8,321 nucleotides of DNA from JAEKLB01 sp050249235 (GCA_050249235.1 JBFWQW010000118.1:1-8321), one strand, 5' to 3'. Counted from the stretch's first letter, positions 1 to 6,343 are shown. Translations and numbers: made by a program. The notes: generated from the sequence alone by a model not told the origin.

Positions 1-275
1 GCGCCGGTGACGACCCGGCCGGTGCGGTTGGCGCCGGGGGCGGCGGGCGCCTGGCCGACGACGAGCAGCGCGGCGGCCGGGTCGCCAACGCCGGGGACGG
101 GCCGGCCCCAGTACTCCTCCCGGGCGAACGCGGCCCGCTTGGTCACCGCCACCTCCTCCCGCCAGGCCACCAGGCGGGGGCAGGACCGGCAGTCGACGAT
201 CTCGCGCTCGAGCGCGGCCAGTCCGGCGGCGGGCCCGACCCGAGCGGGTCGTCGTGGGGAGGGTCGGTCCGGCAT
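1..275 (-). CDS. udgB: Uracil-DNA glycosylase, family 5 (UdgB), N-terminal part; runs off the left edge
   Basis: The reverse strand reads from ATG at 275-273 through 91 codons to the window edge without a stop. The translation has the N-terminal signature of family-5 (UDGb) DNA glycosylases: a Cys-x2-Cys pair (C29, C32) that in the family supplies ligands of a [4Fe-4S] cluster, then PRLVAWREEVA (34-44), KRAAF (46-50), YWGRPVPG (55-62), and active-site motif A as GQAPAAPGANRTGR (74-87). The family excises uracil, and often other deaminated bases, from DNA in base-excision repair. The rest of the fold, including the remaining cluster cysteines and the C-terminal catalytic motif, lies outside the window. 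Motif A is usually GLAPAAHGGNRTGR, so Q75, P80 and A82 differ (see findings). The gene is divergent from the phosphatase operon. The family call is firm; activity cannot be judged from a fragment. Confidence 0.88.
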   Translation of the reverse strand, partial: MPDRPSPRRPARVGPAAGLAALEREIVDCRSCPRLVAWREEVAVTKRAAFAREEYWGRPVPGVGDPAAALLVVGQAPAAPGANRTGRVVTG

Positions 276-279
276 GGCC

Positions 280-296
280 CGTATAGGTTGGCCCGA
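280..296. promoter_or_regulatory. Possible divergent promoter core between udgB and the phosphatase trio
   Basis: The 74-bp gap between the two divergent genes contains the only A/T-rich run nearby, GTATAGGTT at 281-289. On the plus strand TAGGTT (284-289) fits a TAnnnT -10 element, giving a start near 296. On the minus strand TATACG (285-280) could serve udgB, with transcription starting at or next to its ATG, that is, a leaderless transcript. I see no convincing -35 box for either direction, so this rests on position and composition only. Confidence 0.3.
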
Positions 297-349
297 TCCC
301 GTCCCGGACCCCAGCTCGACGGCCCGAGCCGCCCACCACCGTCCTCTTC

Positions 350-946
350 GTGCGCCACGGCCGCACCGCGACGACCGGCACGACGCTGCCCGGGCGGGCG
401 CCGGGCCTCCACCTCGCGGAAGCCGGCCGGGCCCAGGCCGACGCCGTCGCCGAGCGCCTCGGGACCCTGGAGCGGGTCGACGCCGTCTACAGCTCGCCCC
501 TCGAGCGCACCCGGGAGACGGCCGCCCCGATCGCCCGGGCGCGTGGCCTGCGGGTGCAGGTCGACCGCGGGCTGCTCGAGTGCGACTTCGGCGACTGGAC
601 CGGCCAGGCGCTGAAGGTGCTGATGAAGACCAGGGAGTGGGCGACCGTCCAGCGCTACCCGAGCGGGTTCCGGTTCCCCGGTGGCGAGTCGTTCACCGAG
701 ATGCAGGCCCGCATCACGGGGACCGTGGCCCGGCTGGTCGAGCGCCACAGGGGCGGCACCGTCGTGCTCGTCTCGCACGCCGACCCGATCAAGGCGGCCG
801 TGGCCGACGCCCTCGGCACCCACCTCGACCTGTTCCAGCGGATCGTCATCTCGCCGTGCTCGGTCACGACGGTGGCGTACGGGCCCGGCGGGCCTACGGT
901 CCTCGCGGTGAACGCCGTCCCGCTGGCCGAGCTGGCGCCCTCGTGA
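350..946 (+). CDS. Histidine phosphatase family protein, phosphomutase-like (MSMEG_4193 / TIGR03848 type)
   Basis: A 198-residue product is predicted from GTG at 350. It has the histidine-phosphatase (phosphoglycerate mutase-like) fold: the RHG motif at residues 2-4 with catalytic H3, SSPLERTRET (48-57) with phosphate-binding R53, the acid loop LLECDFGDWTG (75-85) with likely proton donor E77, and VSHADPIKA (141-149) with the second catalytic H143. The sequence best fits the actinobacterial phosphomutase-like group that travels with DUF3090 and SCO1664-family genes. Substrate is unknown and no signal peptide is seen. Its stop overlaps the next start by four bases (GTGA, 943-946), implying translational coupling. 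The start is a problem: the conserved first strand (PTTVLF) is encoded in frame just upstream, at 335-349, but no ATG, GTG or TTG lies between the in-frame stop at 284-286 and 350, and no Shine-Dalgarno sequence precedes 350. Family is firm; the true N-terminus is uncertain. Confidence 0.85.
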   Translation: MRHGRTATTGTTLPGRAPGLHLAEAGRAQADAVAERLGTLERVDAVYSSPLERTRETAAPIARARGLRVQVDRGLLECDFGDWTGQALKVLMKTREWATVQRYPSGFRFPGGESFTEMQARITGTVARLVERHRGGTVVLVSHADPIKAAVADALGTHLDLFQRIVISPCSVTTVAYGPGGPTVLAVNAVPLAELAPS

Positions 947-1476
947 GCCGGTTCGACCTCGACCCCGTCGACCGCTTCACCGCGGGTGCGGTGGGCGAGC
1001 CCGGCCACCGGGTCTTCTACCTCCAGGTCGAGGCCGGCGGCGGCCCGGCGGTCAGCTTCAAGCTCGAGAAGACCCAGGTGGCGGCCCTGGCCGGCTACCT
1101 CGCCCAGCTGCTGGCCGACCTCCCGACGCCCGATCCGGGCGACGCCCCCACCGACCTCGAGCTCGAGGAGCCGGTCCTCGAGGAGTGGGTGGTGGGCACC
1201 ATCGGCGTCGCCTACGACGACACCGCCTCCCGGTTCCTCGTCCGCCTCGACGAGCTGCGCGACGACGAGGGCGACGGGGAGCCCGACGGTGCCGACGACG
1301 AGGACGACGACGAGGCCGGCACCGCCCGCCTGGGCATCAGCCGGGGCCAGGCCCACGCCTTCGTGGTGCGGGCCGCGGTGCTCGTCTCGTCGGGCCGGCC
1401 GGCCTGCCCGCTCTGCGGCCGGCCGATCGACCCCGAGGGCCACCTGTGCGTGAAGACGAACGGCCACAAGCACTGA
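943..1476 (+). CDS. DUF3090 family protein (TIGR03847)
   Basis: The 177-residue product starts at GTG 943, chosen because it overlaps the phosphatase stop in a GTGA junction and because the DUF3090 match (DPVDRFTAGAVGEPGHRVFYL) begins immediately. The N-terminal half follows the family pattern, including VSFKLEKTQVAAL (37-49) and EEWVVGTIGVAYD (80-92). The C-terminus has CPLCG (155-159) followed by DPEGHLC (163-169) and a His-rich tail. C155, C158, H167 and C169 could bind a metal; that is inference from spacing. An acidic, low-complexity insert (about residues 105-125, mostly D, E and G) separates the two halves. No function is established for the family; it occurs in an actinobacterial trio with the phosphomutase-like protein and the SCO1664-family protein, exactly as here. 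It is soluble, with no signal or membrane segment. Confidence 0.9.
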   Translation: MSRFDLDPVDRFTAGAVGEPGHRVFYLQVEAGGGPAVSFKLEKTQVAALAGYLAQLLADLPTPDPGDAPTDLELEEPVLEEWVVGTIGVAYDDTASRFLVRLDELRDDEGDGEPDGADDEDDDEAGTARLGISRGQAHAFVVRAAVLVSSGRPACPLCGRPIDPEGHLCVKTNGHKH

Positions 1477-2168
1477 CGCCCGCCGGGGCCCTGCTGCGGA
1501 CCGGCGAGGTCACCGTCCGGGGCCGGATGCCCTGGAGCTCGAACGCCACGTTCCTGGTGGCGGTCACCTGCGGCGAGGACGAGATGCTCGGGATCTACAA
1601 GCCGGGCGCGGGCGAGCGGCCCCTCTGGGACTTCCCCCGGGGCCTCTACCGCCGTGAGGTGGCGGCCGCCGTGCTGTCCGACGCCCTCGGCTGGTCGGTC
1701 GTCCCCGACACGGTGGTGCGGGAGGGCCCCCTGGGGGTCGGCTCCGTCCAGCGCTACGTCGACCACGACCCCGACGACCACTACTTCGTGCTCGTCGAGG
1801 ATGCCCGGCACCACGCCGGGCTGCGCCGCCTGTGCGCCCTCGACATCGTGGCCAACAACACCGATCGCAAGGCCGGCCACTGCCTGCTCGACCGCGACGG
1901 CCGGATCTGGGGCATCGACAACGGCCTCTGCTTCCACCCCGACCCGAAGCTGCGGACGGTCATCTGGGACTTCGCCGGCGAGCCGCTGCCCGACGACGTG
2001 GCGGCCGACCTGACCGGGCTCCTCCGCCGCCTCCCGGCCGGCCTCGACCCCTTCCTCGACGAGGAGGAGCTCGACGCCGTCGCCGACCGGACCGCCGCCC
2101 TGCTCGAGGCCGGCCGCTTCCCGTCGCCCCACCCCGACCGCCGCCCCTACCCCTGGCCCCTCGTCTGA
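1446..2168 (+). CDS. SCO1664 family protein (TIGR03843), PI3/PI4-kinase-like fold
   Basis: A 240-residue product is predicted from GTG 1446, which has GAGGG six bases upstream and overlaps DUF3090 by 31 bases. CTG 1473 is an alternative that would give a four-base CTGA overlap. Recognisable family blocks are LLRTGEVTVRGRMPWSSNATFLV (16-38), IYKP (50-53) with likely nucleotide-binding K52, GERPLWDFP (56-64), RREVAAAVLSDALGW (69-83) with E71, catalytic loop LDIVANNTDRKAGHCLL (132-148), and GIDNGLCF (156-163) with metal-binding D158. The order and spacing match PI3/PI4-kinase-like folds, such as the NTDRHAGN loop of type II/gamma PI4-kinases, but H145 stands where those kinases have Asn. Whether it phosphorylates protein, lipid or another substrate is unknown. 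It is the last gene of the trio, where phosphatase-fold and kinase-fold proteins are co-expressed. Family assignment is confident; kinase activity is inference. Confidence 0.88.
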   Translation: MREDERPQALTPAGALLRTGEVTVRGRMPWSSNATFLVAVTCGEDEMLGIYKPGAGERPLWDFPRGLYRREVAAAVLSDALGWSVVPDTVVREGPLGVGSVQRYVDHDPDDHYFVLVEDARHHAGLRRLCALDIVANNTDRKAGHCLLDRDGRIWGIDNGLCFHPDPKLRTVIWDFAGEPLPDDVAADLTGLLRRLPAGLDPFLDEEELDAVADRTAALLEAGRFPSPHPDRRPYPWPLV

Positions 2169-2208
2169 TCGGCGCCCGAGCGGCGGGGATCGCCGTCCGG
2201 GCCCGGGA

Positions 2209-2224
2209 CCCGCTCGCCAGCGGG
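2209..2224 (+). terminator. Small GC hairpin after the trio operon
   Basis: A perfect 6-bp stem (CCCGCT / AGCGGG) with a four-base loop (CGCC) lies 40 bases after the SCO1664-family stop. No T-run follows, so it would be at most a weak or U-less terminator, or simply chance in GC-rich DNA. Confidence 0.3.
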
Positions 2225-2274
2225 ACGAAGGCGGCACCGACGCAGGGGGCGATCCGTCCGACGCAGCCGGCGCC

Positions 2275-2315
2275 GCCGGCGCGTCACGGGCGACACAGCC
2301 GGCGCGCATCACGGG
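2275..2315 (+). repeat. Imperfect direct repeat upstream of the yibE/F-like gene
   Basis: GCCGGCGCGTCACGGG (2275-2290) recurs as GCCGGCGCGCATCACGGG (2298-2315), differing by a two-base insertion, with a seven-base spacer. The pair lies 32-72 bases before the YibE/F start codon, where an operator could sit. No palindromic half-sites are clear, so regulation is only a possibility. Otherwise the 178-bp spacer (2169-2346) holds nothing I can name apart from the small hairpin near its left end. Confidence 0.35.
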
Positions 2316-2346
2316 TGGGGCCGGGGCGGTCGGGCAAGCTGCGGGG

Positions 2347-3606
2347 ATGGCCGGGCACGCCCACTCGACCCACGGCCGGCACGCCCGCCCGGCCTCGCCG
2401 AGGGCGAGGCGGCTGCTCGCCGGGCTGCTCGTGCCGGCCGTGGTCGCCACCCTGGTCGGGCTCCTCGTCCTCTGGCCCGGCGGGGGCGGCGACGACGTCC
2501 AGGTGGGCACGCCGACCGACGTGATCGACGCCACTGTCGTCGGTCTGCGGACCGGGCCGTGCGCCGGCACCGAGCTCGAGCAGTCGCTGACGTGCACGGT
2601 TCCGACCGTGCGGCTCGGGGGTGGACCCGAGCGGGGCGACGAGGTCGACCTGGCCGAGATCTCGGAGGGCAGCGTGCGGCTCGAGGTCGGCGACGAGGTC
2701 GTGCTCGGCTACTACCGCGACGCGCCCGAGGGCTTCGAGTACAGCCTCTCCGACTTCCAGCGGCGCCGGCCCCTCGCCATCCTCGGCCTCCTGTTCGCGG
2801 TGAGCGTCGTCGCCCTCGGCCGGGGGCTCGGCGTCCGGGCCCTGGCGGCGACGGGCCTCGGGCTCGCCGTCCTGATCTGGTTCATCCTCCCGGCCCTGCT
2901 GGATGGCGCCAACCCGACCGCGGTGGCGCTCGTGGGCGCCTCGTCGGTGGCGGTCGTCGCCATCTACCTCTCCCACGGGCTGGACGCCCGCAGCAGCACG
3001 GCGCTCGTGGGCACCCTGGTCAGCCTCGGACTGGTCGCCGCCCTGGCCTGGGCCTTCAGCTCGGCGAGCCACTTCACCGGCCTCGCCGACGAGGACGCCA
3101 CCTTCCTCCAGCTCACCGCCGGCCAGGTCGACGTCCGGGGCCTGGTCCTCGCCGGGATGGTGATCGGGGCGCTCGGCGTGCTCGACGACGTCACCGTCAC
3201 CCAGGTGTCGGCGGTCTGGGAGCTCGACCGGGCCGACCCCGACGCGTCCTGGCGGGAGCTGTACGGCGCCGGCGTGCGCATCGGTCGCGACCACATCGCG
3301 TCGGCCGTCAACACCCTGGTGCTCGCCTACGCCGGGGCCGCGCTGCCCCTGTTCCTGCTCTTCAGCCAGTCGGGTCAGGCCCTCGGCGACGTCCTGAACA
3401 CCGAGGTGGTCGCGGTCGAGGTGGTCCGGACCCTCACCGGCAGCATCGGCCTCGTCGCGGCGGTGCCGATCACCACCGCCCTGGCCGCCCTCGTGGTGAC
3501 CGGCGGCCGGGGAGCCAGGACACCGGCGGGCGGGCACCGGGGCGACGCCCGTAGCCCGGCCGCGGCCCGGCGCCACCCCCGGGACGGCGCCCGAGCCGAG
3601 GGGTGA
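2347..3606 (+). CDS. YibE/F family polytopic membrane protein
   Basis: The 419-residue product starts at ATG 2347, the first in-frame start. Only a GGGG directly abuts the ATG, so the ribosome site is poor. A basic, His-rich cytoplasmic N-terminus (1-21) leads into TM1 (about 22-43). An extracytoplasmic domain (about 44-140) follows, carrying two cysteines (C72, C83) that could form a disulfide. Seven or so further hydrophobic segments lie at about 142-157, 165-185, 190-208, 216-236, 265-280, 320-340 and 363-385. The YibE/F hallmark is GMVIGALGVLDDVTVTQVSA (270-289), followed by GRDHIASAVNTLVLAYAGAALP (313-334). The charged D280-D281 inside a hydrophobic stretch suggests a transport role, but no substrate is established for the family. 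The tail (387-419) is polar, rich in R, A and G, and probably disordered. The gene stands alone and converges on etfA with only 31 bp between stops. Confidence 0.9.
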   Translation: MAGHAHSTHGRHARPASPRARRLLAGLLVPAVVATLVGLLVLWPGGGGDDVQVGTPTDVIDATVVGLRTGPCAGTELEQSLTCTVPTVRLGGGPERGDEVDLAEISEGSVRLEVGDEVVLGYYRDAPEGFEYSLSDFQRRRPLAILGLLFAVSVVALGRGLGVRALAATGLGLAVLIWFILPALLDGANPTAVALVGASSVAVVAIYLSHGLDARSSTALVGTLVSLGLVAALAWAFSSASHFTGLADEDATFLQLTAGQVDVRGLVLAGMVIGALGVLDDVTVTQVSAVWELDRADPDASWRELYGAGVRIGRDHIASAVNTLVLAYAGAALPLFLLFSQSGQALGDVLNTEVVAVEVVRTLTGSIGLVAAVPITTALAALVVTGGRGARTPAGGHRGDARSPAAARRHPRDGARAEG

Positions 3607-3637
3607 GCGCCGGACGGCGAACCCGGGTCGCTCGGGC

Positions 3638-4594
3638 CTAGCGGGACCTGAGGGCTTCGATGAGGGCGGGGAGCACCTTGTGCACGTCGCCCACGATGCC
3701 GAGGTCGGCGATGCCGAAGATGGGGGCGTCGCCGTCCTTGTTGATGGCGATGATGTTCTTCGAGCCCTTCATGCCCACCATGTGCTGGGTGGCACCCGAG
3801 ATGCCGGCCGCGATGTAGATGTCGGGCTTGACCACCTTGCCGGTCTGGCCGACCTGGTAGCTGTACGGCACCCAGCCGGCGTCGACGATGGCCCGGGAGG
3901 CTCCGGGCGCCCCGCCGAGGAGCTTGGCCAGCTCCTCGATCATCCCGTACTTCTCGGCCTCGCCCAGGCCCCGGCCGCCGGAGACGACGATGCGGGCCTC
4001 GTCGAGCACCGGTCCGGACCGCTCCTCGACATGGCGCTCGACCAGCCTGGCCGTGCCCTTCTCGGGAGCGGTCACCGTGACGACCTCCGGCGTGGCGGCG
4101 CCACCCGGCTCGGCCGCGAACGACTTCGGGCGGAACGAGGCCAGGTGGGGCTTCGCCGACCGGAACGCGGTGGTGACGATCTGGGTGCCGCCGAAGATGG
4201 CTTCCTCCACCCGCACGTCGTCGCCGTCGATGCTCAGGCCCGACCCGTTGGTGATGACGGGACGGTCGAGCGCCACCGACAGGCGGGCGAGGATGTCGCG
4301 CCCGTCGTAGGTCGACCCGAAGGCGATGAGGTCGGGGCTGTTGCCGCCGTCGATCTCGGCCTTGATGGCCGATGCCACCGGGACGCCCGGGAGGGTGCCC
4401 TCGAGGTCGACGACGTAGACCTTGCTCACGCCGTACTGGCCGAGCTCGGCGGCCACCGAGTCGGCGTCGGGGCCGGCGTACCAGGCCTCCACGACACCGG
4501 CGACCTCGCGGGCCTTGGTGATGGTCTCGAGGGTGATGGACGTCGGCTTGTCCCCGGCGACCTCGGCGTAGACCCACATGCGCTGCAGCGACAT
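3638..4594 (-). CDS. etfA: Electron transfer flavoprotein alpha subunit (EtfA/FixB)
   Basis: The 318-residue product has ATG at 4594-4592, sharing one base with the etfB stop (TGATG), so translation is probably coupled. The N-terminal half is the variable ETF domain. The C-terminal half is the FAD-binding domain, with SGGRGLG (205-211), VDAGWVPYSYQVGQTGK (237-253), GISGATQHMVGM (264-275), AINKDGDAPIFGIADLGIVGD (283-303) and a closing P-x-L helix (309-311), all in the standard order. Length matches the usual 310-330 residues. With EtfB it forms the soluble heterodimer that accepts electrons from acyl-CoA and other flavin dehydrogenases and passes them to ETF:quinone oxidoreductase. No ETF dehydrogenase or oxidoreductase gene is in the window, so the donor and acceptor here are unknown. 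It ends convergently with the YibE/F gene; I see no strong terminator in the 31-bp gap. Confidence 0.96.
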   Translation of the reverse strand: MSLQRMWVYAEVAGDKPTSITLETITKAREVAGVVEAWYAGPDADSVAAELGQYGVSKVYVVDLEGTLPGVPVASAIKAEIDGGNSPDLIAFGSTYDGRDILARLSVALDRPVITNGSGLSIDGDDVRVEEAIFGGTQIVTTAFRSAKPHLASFRPKSFAAEPGGAATPEVVTVTAPEKGTARLVERHVEERSGPVLDEARIVVSGGRGLGEAEKYGMIEELAKLLGGAPGASRAIVDAGWVPYSYQVGQTGKVVKPDIYIAAGISGATQHMVGMKGSKNIIAINKDGDAPIFGIADLGIVGDVHKVLPALIEALRSR

Positions 4595-5361
4595 CAGATG
4601 ACCTTCTGGCTCTCGAGGAACGCAACGATCTTCTGGAAGCCCTCGCCGTCGTCCTCGACGATCTCGCCGGCCTGGCGGGCCGGGGCGGGCTCCACGGACA
4701 GGATCTCCTGACCCCAGTCGCCGACGGCGACCCCGAGGTCGGCGACGCTGACGGCGTCGACCGGCTTGTTCTTGGCGGCCATGATCCCCTTGAAGGAGGG
4801 GTAGCGGGGCTCGACGACGCCGGCGGTGACCGAGACGACGGCGGGCAGCTGGGTCTCGACCTCGTCGTAGCCGGCCTCCGTCTGGCGCTGGACCTTCACG
4901 GTCGAGCCGTCGACGGCGATGCTCTTCGCGAACGTGATCGAAGAGATGCCGAGGACGGCGGCGACGGCCTCCGGGATGATGCCGGTGTAGCCGTCGGACG
5001 ACTCGGTGGCGGCGAGCACGAGGTCGTAGTCGCCGGCCCGGCCGATGGCCGCGCCGAGCACCTTGGCGGTCGACAGCGCGTCGGCCCCCCGCAGCGACTC
5101 GTCGCTCACGAGGACCGCCTTGGCGGCCCCCATGGCGAGGCCGGTGCGCAGGCCGCTCACCTCGCCGTTGGGCGCCATGGACACCAGCGTCACGTCCCCG
5201 CCGCCCGACGCGGCCACGAGCTGCAGCGCCATCTCCACGCCGTAGGCGTCGGAGTCGTCGAGGATGAGCTTGCCATCTCGCTTCATGTAGTGGGTCTGGG
5301 GGTCCAACGAGCCCGGGATGGCCGGGTCGGGGATCTGCTTGACACAGACGACGACGTTCAC
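4594..5361 (-). CDS. etfB: Electron transfer flavoprotein beta subunit (EtfB/FixA)
   Basis: The 255-residue product is first in the etfBA operon. GTG at 5361-5359 is the start: the ETF-beta opening MNVVVCVKQIPDP begins there, and GAGGA (5375-5371) lies nine bases upstream. Family landmarks are DPQTHYMKRDGKLILDDSDAYGVE (20-43), LRTGLAMGA (71-79), ATESSDGYTGIIPEAVA (118-134) in the nucleotide-binding fold, and the ETF-beta signature VVEPRYPSFKGIMAAKNKP (182-200). EtfB holds a structural AMP in ordinary ETFs, or a second, bifurcating FAD in some anaerobic ETFs; I cannot decide between these by eye. The C-terminal arm (about 225-255) reaches toward EtfA in known structures. Length is typical. Etf beta-then-alpha order with a one-base overlap is the usual bacterial arrangement. 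Confidence 0.96.
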   Translation of the reverse strand: MNVVVCVKQIPDPAIPGSLDPQTHYMKRDGKLILDDSDAYGVEMALQLVAASGGGDVTLVSMAPNGEVSGLRTGLAMGAAKAVLVSDESLRGADALSTAKVLGAAIGRAGDYDLVLAATESSDGYTGIIPEAVAAVLGISSITFAKSIAVDGSTVKVQRQTEAGYDEVETQLPAVVSVTAGVVEPRYPSFKGIMAAKNKPVDAVSVADLGVAVGDWGQEILSVEPAPARQAGEIVEDDGEGFQKIVAFLESQKVI

Positions 5362-5401
5362 GGCGGGACATCCTCGTCGGATTCTCCGCGACCATCAAAC
5401 C
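5362..5401. promoter_or_regulatory. 40-bp divergent control region between etfB and the lipid kinase gene
   Basis: Both promoters must fit in, or reach back from, this 40-bp gap. On the minus strand GAGAAT (5386-5381) resembles a -10 box, but it is so close to the GAGGA ribosome site at 5375-5371 that the start would fall inside that site, so the real etfB promoter may lie further upstream, within the kinase gene. On the plus strand no ribosome site precedes GTG 5402; GACCAT (5390-5395) is correctly placed for a leaderless start but is a poor -10 match. Confidence 0.3.
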
Positions 5402-6316
5402 GTGCGCGTCCTCCTGATCGTCAACACAGCCGCTTCCTCGGTCACGGCGCGGGGCCAGGTGGTCATCCAGCAGGCCCTCTCGGCCGAGCACGACGTCAGG
5501 GTGGCGGAGACCAGCCGGCGGGGCCACGCCAGCCGGCTGGCGCGGAGCGCGCCCAACGAGGGAGCCGACGTGGTGGTGGTCCTCGGGGGAGACGGCACCC
5601 TGAACGAGGCCGCCAACGGGCTGCTCGGCACGGACTGCGCCCTGGCCGTGCTGCCCGGCGGGTCGACCAACGTGTTCGCCCGCACCATCGGCATGCCGAA
5701 CGATCCGGTGGCCGGGGTGGACGTGCTGCTCCGTGCCCTCGAGCGGGGCTCGATCGGCCCGGTCGGCATCGGGACCGCCAACGGGCGGGCCTTCCTCTTC
5801 CACACCGGCCTGGGCTTCGACGCCGCCGTGGTGGCCGAGGTCGAGCGTCACCCCGGGCTCAAGCGTTGGGCCGGCCACCCCTTGTTCGCCCTGGCGGCGG
5901 TCGACACCTGGCTCCGGCGCTACGACCGGCACCGGCCGCATTTCGCCGTCCACCTCCCCGACGGCACGGTCGACGACGACGGCTACTTCACGATCGTGCT
6001 CAACACCGATCCGTACACGTACCTCGGGAACCGGCCCTTCACGGTGGCACCCGACGCCGGCCTCGACCGCCCGCTGGTGGCCGTCACCGTCCGCACGCTG
6101 GCCCTGCGGCCGCTCCTCCGGGTGGCCGGCGCCGCCCTCCGCCGCGACGGCGACGTCGCCGGCGATCCGGCGGTGGACTACCGGGCCGGCCTGGAGGGGC
6201 TCCGGGTGGTCGGACACCGGCCGTTCCCGTACCAGCTCGACGGCGACCACCTCGGCGCGGTGGACGAGGTGGTGTTCCACCACGTGCCGGACGGCCTGCG
6301 GCTGGTGATGCCCTGA
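5402..6316 (+). CDS. Diacylglycerol kinase family lipid kinase (DagK/YegS-like)
   Basis: A 304-residue product is predicted from GTG 5402, chosen because the conserved first strand (VLLIVNTAA, 3-11) starts there. An in-frame ATG at 5318 would add 28 poorly conserved residues and overlap etfB. Landmarks are the DAGK nucleotide-binding motif GGDGTLNEA (62-70), LPGGSTNVFAR (84-94), the GxGFDA motif GLGFDAAVV (136-144), and near the C-terminus YQLDGD (277-282), equivalent to the family's (V/Q)xDGE segment. The family phosphorylates diacylglycerol or related lipids such as sphingoid bases or precursors of glycolipids and phosphatidylinositol; the substrate here is undetermined. It has no signal peptide or membrane helix and probably acts at the inner face of the membrane. 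Length matches the family (about 290-320). No Shine-Dalgarno is visible, so the mRNA may be leaderless. Confidence 0.92.
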   Translation: MRVLLIVNTAASSVTARGQVVIQQALSAEHDVRVAETSRRGHASRLARSAPNEGADVVVVLGGDGTLNEAANGLLGTDCALAVLPGGSTNVFARTIGMPNDPVAGVDVLLRALERGSIGPVGIGTANGRAFLFHTGLGFDAAVVAEVERHPGLKRWAGHPLFALAAVDTWLRRYDRHRPHFAVHLPDGTVDDDGYFTIVLNTDPYTYLGNRPFTVAPDAGLDRPLVAVTVRTLALRPLLRVAGAALRRDGDVAGDPAVDYRAGLEGLRVVGHRPFPYQLDGDHLGAVDEVVFHHVPDGLRLVMP

Positions 6317-6320
6317 GAGG

Positions 6321-6343
6321 CGGCGGCGGGTCACGCGCCGCCG
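6321..6343 (+). terminator. GC-rich hairpin directly after the lipid kinase gene
   Basis: An 8-bp perfect stem (CGGCGGCG paired with CGCCGCCG) encloses a seven-base loop, five bases after the stop codon. No T-run follows. The position favours a U-less actinobacterial-type terminator separating the kinase from whiB, but this is inferred from position only. Confidence 0.45.

Noticed and set aside
7..942. Long plus-strand frame extending upstream of DUF3090
   Set aside because: The upstream translation is Arg/Pro/Gly-rich, runs antisense to udgB and out of frame with the phosphatase; the DUF3090 match starts exactly at GTG 943.
3607..3637. Terminator between the convergent YibE/F and etfA genes
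   Set aside because: Only a 4-bp stem (CCCG/CGGG) can be drawn and no T-run is present.
5318..5401. ATG 5318 as the start of the lipid kinase
   Set aside because: The extra 28 residues overlap the etfB coding region and precede the conserved first strand; GTG 5402 gives the family's normal length.
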